A DNA stretch of 44,924 nt from Planctomycetaceae bacterium (GTDB lineage: Bacteria; Planctomycetota; Planctomycetia; Pirellulales; Thermoguttaceae). The notes beneath the pieces are model-generated. The model did not search any database and was not told the DNA's origin. It worked only from the letters and a program-made list of their open reading frames with translations. Below are positions 10,990 through 20,446 of the stretch, piece after piece. The first letter of the stretch is position 1. The number at the start of each line of letters is the position of its first letter. The stretch covers positions 1 to 44,924 of the forward strand of contig JAIRWK010000119.1 of the NCBI GenBank assembly GCA_031268995.1, in the 5' to 3' direction. The position numbers and the translations under genes were made by a program.

Positions 10990-11095
10990 AATATTAGCAC
11001 GTAGATAACGCAGATTCGTAGGGATATTCGTAAGATCAAAAAGATGAAATTTGATCTGCGACCATCTTTAGAATTTGTGTTGTTAGTGTGTTGAA
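10990..11095. repeat. family C imperfect palindrome
   Basis: TATTAGCACGTAGATAACGCAGATT...TTGATCTGCGACCATCTTTAGAATTTGTGTTGTTAGTGTG. Confidence 0.55.
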
Positions 11096-11104
11096 CGAAA
11101 TTTT

Positions 11105-12922
11105 ATGATTGAATTTATTTGTCCTGATTGCAAGAAGTTTTATTCTGTTAGTGAGCGTTTTGTTGGGCGGCGGATGGTTTGTGCTAATTGCAAGGCGAAT
11201 CTCACGGTGCCGGATTTCTCCACCGCAATAAACCCCGAAACCGCGCAACTACAGCCCCAACCTCCAAAATCTCAAACAATTGCCTTAAAATCTGATGTTA
11301 CGGTTGCCGTCAACGACGCGGAGACTGCGCTTCTTGCGGCGGTGTTTACGGACAAGATGCAAGACAAACGCGATGCGGCAGAACGGGCTAAAATACCGCC
11401 GAAATTGCCGACGAAAAAGGATGAAATTGTGCCGAAGAGAAAAATCATTTCGAATGAGTTGATGATTATTGGGTTGATGATTTTGATTTCTATTTGTGCG
11501 GCGGTTTATTTTGTTTTCTTTTTTGACTGGTTGGGGGCGGATGCGCGTGTTGATTTATTGGGGCAAATTGAGGAGCGGCGGATCAAGACGACGATTGCTA
11601 TTGGCGGCAAGGATTCGGAGGTTGCGGCGTTGCGGGTGCGGTCAACTGAAGCGTGGGGTGCGGCGTGTGATGCGATAGATGCGTTTGTTACGACGATTGG
11701 TGATATTGACACAAAAAATCGTGATGTGTTGGAGCTTGACTGGAATATTGCACTCAACGCGATTAGTGAATCGGGCAAGCGGCGGCTTATTGTTGCGCGT
11801 GATGAAGTCAAGGAATCTCTTCCCGCAATAGAATCTAATTTGTCCAAATTGAAATTGCAGTCGGCGGAGTTTGTTGCCAAAGCGGAGCGGACGGAGCAAG
11901 CGACGGACGCGGCGATTTTGGACGCGGTGAGGTTGCGTGAGGAGTTGAAGTTTTACGATTCTGAAGTTGTCAAGTTGAAGCAGAAGATAGCGGACTTGCC
12001 TGACGAGCGACCGGTGGTAACGTTTCCGGTTTTCGACCAAGATTCGCCGAACCAAAAACGCGAAAGTATTGTGAGAATTGACAGTGATTGGACGGAGGAG
12101 TATTACGATCAGTTTTCGTTTGAGGCTGCGAGGCGGGACAATTATTTCACTTCTTTTGACGGAATACGGCGTTTATTTGGCGACAGGTCGTTGCGTGTTA
12201 CGTTATTTGAGCGGATGCCGATAGCGATAAATTTTCCGAAGGATGGCGGCGTTTTGGGAAATGAATTGGAGGTTTCGCGGACGTTACGTTTTGCGGTACG
12301 GTTTCCGGCTTTGACGGACGCGATAATGGTTGGCGAGGAGCGGGAAACGGGGCAATTTAGCGAAATGTCAATCAAATTTTCAAACAACGCAGGATACGTC
12401 GAGTTCAAAACAAAATCGCGTGAATATTGTGATGCGGTGTTTTATTCGGGGCGGGGCAAATTTGTAGTTATTGAGTTTTCGCTTGAGGGCGATGAGTTTT
12501 GGGCAAGGTCGGACAATTTTGACAAAAATAAGTTGACAAAAATTCTGGAGAGCAAGGAAAAACGGGATTTGACGGAAGAAGAAATCAAAGCGTTGGTCAA
12601 CGAAGCAAAAGCGAGTGAGCGGGAAAGAGAAGCGGCGATGTTGTCGTTTTTTGTGCAAGTGGATCGTGTGAAATTTAGGTTGGTGCCGGTTTCGAGCAGG
12701 ACAACTTTTTGGCTTGACGGTATTGCAATTTCGGGTGAGTCGAAGCAGTCAAAAATCGATCTGGTAAAAGCTAAGTCAACAAAACGGGATTTACAAAATT
12801 TGGAAAAGGAAATCAGAGAAAAACGAAGACAAAGGTCAGTAATTTATTCGTTGTCCAAAATCAAAGGTTTCCAAGATTGGCAACCTGAACAACAAAATAG
12901 CCCCTCCGAAGGAGGGGAATAA
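11105..12922 (+). CDS. membrane-anchored hypothetical protein with N-terminal zinc-ribbon
   Basis: MIEFICPDCKKFYSVSERFVGRRMVCANCKANLTVP (CxxC...CxxC) followed by one TM segment. Confidence 0.7.
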   Translation: MIEFICPDCKKFYSVSERFVGRRMVCANCKANLTVPDFSTAINPETAQLQPQPPKSQTIALKSDVTVAVNDAETALLAAVFTDKMQDKRDAAERAKIPPKLPTKKDEIVPKRKIISNELMIIGLMILISICAAVYFVFFFDWLGADARVDLLGQIEERRIKTTIAIGGKDSEVAALRVRSTEAWGAACDAIDAFVTTIGDIDTKNRDVLELDWNIALNAISESGKRRLIVARDEVKESLPAIESNLSKLKLQSAEFVAKAERTEQATDAAILDAVRLREELKFYDSEVVKLKQKIADLPDERPVVTFPVFDQDSPNQKRESIVRIDSDWTEEYYDQFSFEAARRDNYFTSFDGIRRLFGDRSLRVTLFERMPIAINFPKDGGVLGNELEVSRTLRFAVRFPALTDAIMVGEERETGQFSEMSIKFSNNAGYVEFKTKSREYCDAVFYSGRGKFVVIEFSLEGDEFWARSDNFDKNKLTKILESKEKRDLTEEEIKALVNEAKASEREREAAMLSFFVQVDRVKFRLVPVSSRTTFWLDGIAISGESKQSKIDLVKAKSTKRDLQNLEKEIREKRRQRSVIYSLSKIKGFQDWQPEQQNSPSEGGE

Positions 12923-12925
12923 TTC

Positions 12926-13159
12926 ATGTTACGCACGATACGAAAATGATGGTGGTTATTCAGTCGATTGATAGAAAAAAGGTAAAACATTGTTCGCGTC
13001 CCGTTAGGGACGGAATGTGAGGACATTTCAGACGGTTTAGTTTTAATCACATTGTGTCCCTACGGGACACGAAATATGTTTTTACCATATCTTCTACCAA
13101 CATTTCGTCCCATATCGGGACGGGGAAAATACGTCTGGTTATCACCGATGCGTAACATG
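12926..13159. repeat. family F element with CATGTTACGCA terminal inverted repeats
   Basis: CATGTTACGCACGATACG at left, CACCGATGCGTAACATG at right. Confidence 0.6.
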
Positions 13160-13167
13160 AGTTTTTA

Positions 13168-13229
13168 AGACAGGATAACAGGATTGTCAGGATATAATAA
13201 AATCCTGTCTATCCTGCTATCCTGTTAAA
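13168..13229. repeat. inverted repeat of ACAGGATAACAGGAT type
   Basis: ACAGGATAACAGGATTGTCAGGAT ... ATCCTGTCTATCCTGCTATCCTGT. Confidence 0.7.
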
Positions 13230-13642
13230 TCATGTCAAAAAAATAAAAACTGAATTTCATAGTACTATGAGCATATCACCGCGCAAACGCAAAACCGTGT
13301 GAAAGGTTACTTTTATTTCAGGGCGATGGCTTGGGGAAGTTCCCCCTCATGGAATAATTCTTTAATCCCCGGGTATTTTTCCGCCAGACCCAAGTCCGGG
13401 AGCCACAGACCCAAGTCCGGAAGCCACAGACCCGGAAATTATTCCTCAAAATCCAAAATTCCCCTTTCATATCTTTTGTGTTTTTCGTGGTTTGTTTTTT
13501 ATTTAGGCATTGCCCTAAAATAAAATTATCATTAGTTCCCTAAAGTTGTGGGGAACCACCCCTAACCTCTCCGAAGGAGGGGAATAATTCCCCTCCTTTG
13601 GGGTGGTTAGGGGTGGTTTGGTAGAGACTAGGGGGCTAGAGG

Positions 13643-13757
13643 TGGTATTTAAAATTCCCGAAGCTGCGGTAAACCCACAACGCAGAGCGTTAGGCAAACG
13701 CAACAACGTGAAGCGGTTGTTCAGGGGTGAAGCCTATCGCCATACCGGCTACGCTAT
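13643..13757 (+). mobile_element. family A element, long subfamily, 5' truncated
   Basis: ATTTAAAATTCCCGAAGCTGCGGTAAACCCACAACGCAGAGCGTTAGGC...CATACCGGCTACGCTATA. Confidence 0.8.
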
Positions 13758-14035
13758 AGCACGTGTCCGGTATTGGGATGTTTCTCCTAGACACTCACCG
13801 CTTGCCTCTTTTGGATTTTGGGAAAATTATTTTGGGGCGATGGCTTACTGTTTTTGTGGTTTTGTTTTTTTGTGAAGCCCTATTGAAAAAGTGTTGTTTC
13901 TAGGCGAGAATGAGAACTCGCAAAGTGAGATTTGGAAATTCCTAATTGAAATTCGGAATTTCCGAAGTTGAATCGACGACTTGCCCGACAAATTTGAGAG
14001 GGTGGTTGTCGAATTGTTGTTAGCTGAATATGAGG

Positions 14036-14130
14036 AAAGTTCTAAAAAATCGTTTTAACCCTGTAACGGTGGCATCTTCGCTGCCGCAGTCGGAAGCGAG
14101 ACGCTTCCATTACAGTCGATTTTTAGAACC
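14036..14130. repeat. inverted-repeat element with inner palindrome
   Basis: AGTTCTAAAAAATCG ... CGATTTTTAGAACC outside; CTGTAACGGTGGC...GACGCTTCCATTACAG inside. Confidence 0.5.
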
Positions 14131-14141
14131 GCCCACTAGCT

Positions 14142-14235
14142 ACTTTTTAAAAATCCTGAAACTTGGCACGACGAGCGCGGCAGCGTGAAGCGTTTGTTTT
14201 TGGGCAAAATTTTTGCCGGTGCCGGTTTCGTTAAA
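14142..14235 (+). repeat. degenerate family A copy
   Basis: CTACTTTTTAAAAATCCTGAAACTTGGCACGACGAGCGCGGCAGCGTGAAGCG. Confidence 0.5.
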
Positions 14236-14254
14236 AATTAACCCTATTAGTTAA

Positions 14255-17200
14255 ATGAACCTTAAAAATACAATATGCACGGTTTTTGTGTTTGTTTTCG
14301 CTTGTGTTGGTTTGGTTGCTAACGCGCAAGTTGAATTGACCCACAAGGTGTGGCACGAAAATTCATTCGGCGAGATGCGCGAACTTGTACGCGAAAAACG
14401 CGATGTCAACCTTTTAGTTTTCCCCGATGCCAGACTTGTTAATATGCAAGGCACGGGCATAAGCTCGCCGCAATTTTTGACCGACGGCGATGTCGGAACT
14501 TACGGCGGCGATGGAAGAGTCCAGATCGAAGGAACTCCATCAATCATCACTTACTATCTCGGAAAACCAAAGTCGATCAAAGAAATATTGATCTACTCCG
14601 GCAATGTCGATAGCCGCGCAAATCAAGATTTTGAAATCAGATTGGTAAACAACGAATCATCACTTGGCAAGTTGCCTGTATTTCCGAAAGAAGCAACTTT
14701 CACCTCCGGCGACAAAATAATCGGTCACGATATCGGCGGATTTTTAAGCCGATTCGCCGACAAAAATAATCAACCCGTTACCGGCGATAAAAAATACGAT
14801 TGGATCGAATTCAAATTTTGGCGAACCTATCCGTCAAAAGCCGGAACCCCCGCAAAAGCCAATAACAAAGCCGTAAGTTGGGCTTCAATACTTGAACTGC
14901 AACTCATCGCCGACCCGAATGACCCGACGTTATTCGCTTCGGAAAAAGATCGGCAAAATTGGTTGAACAAACGGTTGCGTGAAAGATTTATTGAGCGTTT
15001 GAATAAAGCTGTCGGTACTGACGTGATACTTGCCGCTCAAAATATTGGCTCGATTAAGTTGGCAATCGACGATTTGTCCAAAAAATATCCCGACCAATTC
15101 GACGGCAAGAAATTTCAAAAATCATACGAAAAATTTGCCGCGGAGCTTGAGGTATTGAATTTGGACAAAGCCGGAAGTTTGTCGGAAGCTGATCAAGAAA
15201 AGATTGCCAAAACGCTAATGGAGTTTGCGGAATTTCGGCGAACTGTTTTGTTGTCGAATCCGTTATTGAAGTTTGACAAGCTGCTGTTTCGCCGTGCAAA
15301 AAACGCAGGCTTGACCGCTAACTGGATTTCAAACGCCGCTCGCGGAAAACACGTCTACAACAACGCTCTTGCAACAATCAACCCGCAATCTCCGCAAAAC
15401 GGCGCAGAAACAATTATCACCGATCCAAATAACTCTTTCGTCGGCGATATAAATTTACATTGGGATGCGGACAAGGCGTTAGTTACGGCGTTGGCGAAGG
15501 ACAAAACTTGGCAAATATTCGAGTTGAATTTGAACAAAACATCCGCCGAACCGCAACTGAAACAAATTACCCCGTCAATCGGTAACGATGTTGACAATGT
15601 CGAGGGTTGTTATGTTCCCGACGGTTCGACGATTTTTATTTCGACGGCAAACATGATGGGCGTTCCGTGTATCGACGGCAGTTCGCCGGTTGGAAATATT
15701 TACAGGTTGGAAACCGACGGCAAAACAATTCGGCAACTAACTTTTGAACAAGATCAAGATTGGTGTCCGGTGCTTTTGCCGAACGGGCGGATTTTGTATT
15801 TGCGTTGGGAATATATTGACACGCCGCATTATTTTACGCGGTTGCTATTCCACATGAATCCCGACGGGACAAATCAAGTTGAATTTTACGGAAGCAATTC
15901 GTTTTGGCCCAACAGCATGTTTTACGCGAAACCAATACCCGACAGCACAACAAAATTCGTTTCGGTTATTTCAGGACATCACGGAACCAGCCGCGCCGGT
16001 GAGCTTGCCGTATTCGATGTTACTAAAGGTCGCCAAGAAGCAGAAGGCGCAATCCAAAATATTCCGGGTTACGGTAAACCGGTGCACGCCGTGATTGGCG
16101 ATACAATTGTGGATGGTTCTTTCCCGAAATTTTTGTTTCCCGCGCCGCTTGATGAGAATTATTTTATTGTCTCGGCGCAAATAAAACGGGGCGAAAATTG
16201 GGCGTTGTATTTGGTGGATACTTTCGACAACATGTTGAAACTCTACGAAGAAGACGGCTACGGACTTTTTGAACCCACGCCAATAATTAAACGCACAAAA
16301 CCGCCGACACAACCAAATCGTGTTGTCAAGGATTCAAAAGATTCTAACGTTTTTGTAACAGACGTATATATTGGCGAAGGTCTAAAGAATGTCCCAAAAG
16401 GAACGGTCAAAAAATTCCGCGTGTTTTCGTTCAATTACGGTTATCGCGGTATTGGTTCGCATAATTATTTTGGGATGGAGAGTTGTTGGGACGCGCGGCG
16501 AATACTAGGCGAGGTACCGGTTTACGAGGACGGAAGCGCATCGTTTGTCATTCCCGCAAACACTCCGCTTGCAATTCAACCGCTCGACGAAAAGGGAAGA
16601 GCATTACAATTGATGCGAACTTGGTTTGTCGGAATGCCCGGTGAAAATCAAGCGTGTTCGGGTTGCCATGAACCGCAAAATATGGGCGCGCCAAATAAAC
16701 GTACAACCGCAATGGGCAAAAGTCCAACAAAAATCACACCGTTTTTAGGCAAAGAACGCCCGTTTTCTTTCCGGCACGAAATTCAACCTGTGCTTGATAA
16801 ATATTGTGTTGGTTGTCATGACGGTTTGGAGAAACACGCGGCTATACCGAATTTCGCCGACAAATCAATCGGACATCAAGGATTTTCCAAATCATATCAC
16901 GCGCTGCATCCGTTTGTCCGCCGACCGGGACCCGAAGGCGATTACCATCTTTTACAACCGCTTGAGTTTCACGCTTCGTCGAGCGAGTTGTTTCAACTGC
17001 TTGAGAAAGGACATTATGGCGTGGAAGTTGATGCGGATTCAATGCGTCGGCTTTATGCTTGGGTGGATTTGAATGTGCCGTATTACGGAACATGGGCGGA
17101 AATCGCGGAACGAATTAACAGAAAACATATTTCAAATGTCGCGACAAGAGCAACAGAGTTGCGGTCGTTGTATGCGGGAATTGATTTGAATCCTGAAGTT

Positions 17201-18130
17201 GATCCGTATGCCGGCGTGGAGTTGCCGGAGAATATTGAATTTGTCAAGCCGAAAGTTGTAAAGCTAAATTACGACGCGCCAAAAATTGACAACTTCCCAT
17301 TCGACGAACGAACCGCAAGAAAAATGCAAACGAAATCCAATCAAACACTTGTCCTAAATAAAGACACAAAAATCGAGTTGGCGTGGATTCCGGCGGGTAA
17401 ATTCGTGAGCGGCGATGTTGGCGGATTTGCGGACGAGTTGCCGCGTAATGTTGCGGAGGTGAACAAGCCGTTTTGGATAATGACAACTGAAGTTACAAAC
17501 AAACTATACAACCAATTTGACCCCAAACACGACAGCCGATACATCGACCAATGGTCTAAAGATCACACCCATCCGGGTTATCCCGCAAATAACCCAAACC
17601 AACCCGTGATCAGAATCAATTGGAATAAAGCGGTCGAGTTTTGCAAATGGTTGAGTCAGAAAACGGGCAAGAAATTTAGATTGCCGACGGAAACCGAATG
17701 GGAATGGGCTTGCCGCGCGGGAACGTCAACGCCAATGTGGTACGGCGAACTCAATACTGATTTCGGTAAGTTTGAAAATCTCGCGGATTTGCAGACAAAG
17801 AAATTCGTTGTTCGCGGAGTCAACCCGCAATCAATTCATAACCCGCCGGATATAGAAGCGTTCATCCCACGCGATAACAATGCCGACGACGGAAATATGA
17901 TGCAACAAGATGTTGGTGCGTACCAAGCGAATTTCTGGGGATTGCATGACATGCACGGCAGCGTAGCGGAGTGGACATCGTCTGATTATTCGCCGACGGA
18001 TTCACGCAAGGTTGTACGCGGCGGTTCGTGGCGCGACAGACCAAAATGGTCAAGAAGCGGTTTACGCCGCCCCTACGAATCTTGGCAACCAGTTTTCAAC
18101 GTAGGTTTCCGAATAGTTTGCGAAGAATAA
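14255..18130 (+). CDS. secreted multidomain protein: N-terminal discoidin-like region, hydrazine-synthase-alpha-like middle region with CxxCH haem motifs, C-terminal SUMF1/FGE-like domain
   Basis: Signal peptide; CSGCH and CVGCH motifs; C-terminal PAGKFVSGDVGG...FRLPTETEWEWACRAGT...DMHGSVAEWTSSDY...VVRGGSWRDRP...GFRIV. Confidence 0.8.
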   Translation: MNLKNTICTVFVFVFACVGLVANAQVELTHKVWHENSFGEMRELVREKRDVNLLVFPDARLVNMQGTGISSPQFLTDGDVGTYGGDGRVQIEGTPSIITYYLGKPKSIKEILIYSGNVDSRANQDFEIRLVNNESSLGKLPVFPKEATFTSGDKIIGHDIGGFLSRFADKNNQPVTGDKKYDWIEFKFWRTYPSKAGTPAKANNKAVSWASILELQLIADPNDPTLFASEKDRQNWLNKRLRERFIERLNKAVGTDVILAAQNIGSIKLAIDDLSKKYPDQFDGKKFQKSYEKFAAELEVLNLDKAGSLSEADQEKIAKTLMEFAEFRRTVLLSNPLLKFDKLLFRRAKNAGLTANWISNAARGKHVYNNALATINPQSPQNGAETIITDPNNSFVGDINLHWDADKALVTALAKDKTWQIFELNLNKTSAEPQLKQITPSIGNDVDNVEGCYVPDGSTIFISTANMMGVPCIDGSSPVGNIYRLETDGKTIRQLTFEQDQDWCPVLLPNGRILYLRWEYIDTPHYFTRLLFHMNPDGTNQVEFYGSNSFWPNSMFYAKPIPDSTTKFVSVISGHHGTSRAGELAVFDVTKGRQEAEGAIQNIPGYGKPVHAVIGDTIVDGSFPKFLFPAPLDENYFIVSAQIKRGENWALYLVDTFDNMLKLYEEDGYGLFEPTPIIKRTKPPTQPNRVVKDSKDSNVFVTDVYIGEGLKNVPKGTVKKFRVFSFNYGYRGIGSHNYFGMESCWDARRILGEVPVYEDGSASFVIPANTPLAIQPLDEKGRALQLMRTWFVGMPGENQACSGCHEPQNMGAPNKRTTAMGKSPTKITPFLGKERPFSFRHEIQPVLDKYCVGCHDGLEKHAAIPNFADKSIGHQGFSKSYHALHPFVRRPGPEGDYHLLQPLEFHASSSELFQLLEKGHYGVEVDADSMRRLYAWVDLNVPYYGTWAEIAERINRKHISNVATRATELRSLYAGIDLNPEVDPYAGVELPENIEFVKPKVVKLNYDAPKIDNFPFDERTARKMQTKSNQTLVLNKDTKIELAWIPAGKFVSGDVGGFADELPRNVAEVNKPFWIMTTEVTNKLYNQFDPKHDSRYIDQWSKDHTHPGYPANNPNQPVIRINWNKAVEFCKWLSQKTGKKFRLPTETEWEWACRAGTSTPMWYGELNTDFGKFENLADLQTKKFVVRGVNPQSIHNPPDIEAFIPRDNNADDGNMMQQDVGAYQANFWGLHDMHGSVAEWTSSDYSPTDSRKVVRGGSWRDRPKWSRSGLRRPYESWQPVFNVGFRIVCEE

Positions 18131-18144
18131 AAACAAACCGCACG

Positions 18145-18288
18145 GAACTTCCAACTAAAAATCAGCACGCAGATGACGCAGATTTGAGAAGGATATTCGC
18201 GAGATCAGATAGAATTTGATCTGCGGCTATCTTTAGAGAATCTGCGTTATCTGCGTGCTGATTTTTAAAAATAGTTTTTGGAAGTTCC
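18145..18288. repeat. family C palindromic element, most complete copy
   Basis: GGAACTTCCAACTAAAAATCAGCACGCAGATGACGCAGATT ... AATCTGCGTTATCTGCGTGCTGATTTTTAAAAATAGTTTTTGGAAGTTCC. Confidence 0.8.
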
Positions 18289-18334
18289 ACGCAAAAAATA
18301 AATCTTGCGAAAGTGCTTTTTGTTTTTTTGCGGT

Positions 18335-18970
18335 TTATTTTGCGATGGTTGTTCCGACGAGGCTTGCGATATTTGACGTGAATAATTTGACCGCCATTGC
18401 CATCAAAATAATTCCGAATAACTTACGCATCATCATAATAGCAGCATCTCCAAATATTCTTTGGAATCCGTTCATGTATCTTACCGCAAGGTAGATTATG
18501 AAAACATTCAACATGATTGCGATCTGGATATTAACGTAATCGTATGTTGCTCTCATTGAGAGTATCGCTGTCAAAGTCCCGGGTCCGGCAATCAAAGGAA
18601 ACGCAACAGGAAAAAACGATCCCGAATCTCCACAAGCCGGTTCATTGCAAAATACCTTGACCCCAAACACCATTTCAACAGAAATTATAAAAACCACAAT
18701 CGCACCCGCCGCCGCAAAAGATGAAACGTCAACATTGAACAAAAGTAATATCCATTTGCCAACCAAAAGAAAAACCGTCATAAACAAGAACGTATAAAAC
18801 GCCACCTTAAACGGACGAATCATCAAACCACGCTCTTGCATCGCGAGGAACAACGGTATCGAACCAACAACATCAAGCAAAACAAAAAGCGCAATCGATG
18901 CACTCACCGTATGCTGCCAATCAAACCGCTCAACAAAAAAATCAAAACACAGAGCTAATAAATTTTCCAT
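18335..18970 (-). CDS. MarC family integral membrane protein
   Basis: LFVLLDVVGSIPLFLAM and FPLIAGPGTLTAILS typical of MarC; about 6 TM segments. Confidence 0.85.
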   Translation of the reverse strand: MENLLALCFDFFVERFDWQHTVSASIALFVLLDVVGSIPLFLAMQERGLMIRPFKVAFYTFLFMTVFLLVGKWILLLFNVDVSSFAAAGAIVVFIISVEMVFGVKVFCNEPACGDSGSFFPVAFPLIAGPGTLTAILSMRATYDYVNIQIAIMLNVFIIYLAVRYMNGFQRIFGDAAIMMMRKLFGIILMAMAVKLFTSNIASLVGTTIAK

Positions 18971-19030
18971 CTATATAGGACAAAAAACAAAAAATCCCAA
19001 ACCACAACTCATAACAACCCACCGAAATTT

Positions 19031-19057
19031 GTTCCCTAACGTTACGCATTAGGGAAC
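19031..19057. repeat. perfect 9-bp stem-loop
   Basis: GTTCCCTAA-CGTTACGCA-TTAGGGAAC followed by T-rich sequence. Confidence 0.5.
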
Positions 19058-19185
19058 TTTTAAATTAAACAGATTTTGTACAGAAATTTTTTTACCGCGA
19101 AAGCGACAAAGTCGCACAAAGGTTTTAAATATTCTTCTTCGATTTCTTCACTTTTGCGGTATTTACCTTTTGTGTATGCACCCTG

Positions 19186-19287
19186 TATACTCAAGCTGTT
19201 TAAAATCCCTGAAGCTGAACACGCAAGCGCAACAACGTGAAGCGGTTGTTCAAGGGCAAAGCCTACCGCCCTACCAGCTACGGTATA
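19186..19287 (+). mobile_element. family A element
   Basis: TATACTCAAGCTGTTTAAAATCCCTGAAGCTGAACACGC...CAGCTACGGTATA. Confidence 0.9.
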
Positions 19288-19358
19288 AACTGTCCTCAAA
19301 TTCTACGCACCCCGCAATAAAATACAAGACAGTAGGTTTATCGAAACGCGCAGACGCT

Positions 19359-19694
19359 TTATTTCTTTTTTGGAATCGGTCTTGCAACAGGCGGCGTACC
19401 CGGCACACGCGGCGGACGCTTTTTGAGTAACACGCAAAACATTACCCGCGATTGCCCCATCCACGCATCAACCGCATCCCAACCAATATGATACGTTTGC
19501 GCGTCTAATCTTGCTTGTCGCGGTTCTACCGCCGGAACGACTACTACTTTGTAATCACCGGTTTGGGAATCGTTGCGGCGAACGTATGTAAAGTGCGTAG
19601 GTTTATGTTTCTCTTGCGCAAAAAGATTTGACCGAAATTGAAAAACAATCACGAACACTAAAATAATAATAGCAAACTTTACAAAATATCTCAT
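19359..19694 (-). CDS. small secreted/anchored hypothetical protein
   Basis: Internal ATG gives a signal-peptide-like N-terminus MRYFVKFAIIILVFVIVFQFRSNLFAQ. Confidence 0.5.
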   Translation of the reverse strand: MRYFVKFAIIILVFVIVFQFRSNLFAQEKHKPTHFTYVRRNDSQTGDYKVVVVPAVEPRQARLDAQTYHIGWDAVDAWMGQSRVMFCVLLKKRPPRVPGTPPVARPIPKKK

Positions 19695-19874
19695 AATTTT
19701 TTTTAACTTTTTAGTGAGAGATCGTTCGGTTTCGATCAATTGAGTGATCAGGGGCATAAGGAACACGATGGACATAAAAAACAAAGGGGGTATTGTGTGA
19801 AAAGACTTTTGGGAATAATTCCCCTCATTCGGAGGGGTTAGGGGTGGTTCCCCTTAACTGTAGGGCACTAATGG

Positions 19875-19976
19875 TATACTGAAGCTACTTTAAATTCCTG
19901 AATCTGGACACGCAAGCGCAACAACGTGAAGCGGTTGTTCAAGGGCGAAGCCTATCGCCCTACCGGCTACGGTATA
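19875..19976 (+). mobile_element. family A element inserted in a family D repeat
   Basis: Flanks GGGCACTAATGG and ATTTTATTTCATGGCGACACC rejoin to the family D sequence seen uninterrupted at 35653-35690. Confidence 0.92.
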
Positions 19977-20446
19977 ATTTTATTTCATGGCGACACCTAA
20001 GTCCCTTACGTCCCTCGTCCTTTTATCCAGTGTTCCTTTCGCTGATTTGGCTACGCTCTGACGTGAGCTTCTAAATATACATTTAAATTTCAAGTGAAAT
20101 TATTTTGCGGCGATTAAGTATCGAAATTATTTGTACAAAAAATCGTTACAATTATTTTGATCATTACATTCCTAATATTTGAACGTAATCATCAAATATT
20201 TGTGTGAATCTGTGGTGAAGTCTGTGCTCTGTTTGCCGGTTGCTAACGTATAATTTTGCGAAATTTGGATAATATTGGCATGTTCGTTTATTTGATCAGC
20301 TGTTTCGCGGGCGGTTACATTTTTGGAAAAATTTTGTATATTTTGCGGTTTCATTGTCGTTGTGGTTCTGGGGCAGGTTTGGGCGGTGTTTTTTGTCCGT
20401 ACCGGTTTCGGTATAGCTTGAGTATAAATGTGAGTCGAGCAGGAGT

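Noticed and set aside
14255-18130. C-terminal domain as a true formylglycine-generating enzyme
   Set aside because: Fold motifs are present but the catalytic cysteines expected around GGSW...R are absent.
19170-19430. 86-aa ORF containing SLKLNTQAQQREAVVQGQSLPPYQLRYK
   Set aside because: Family A frame in intergenic DNA, overlapping the 3' end of an opposite ORF.
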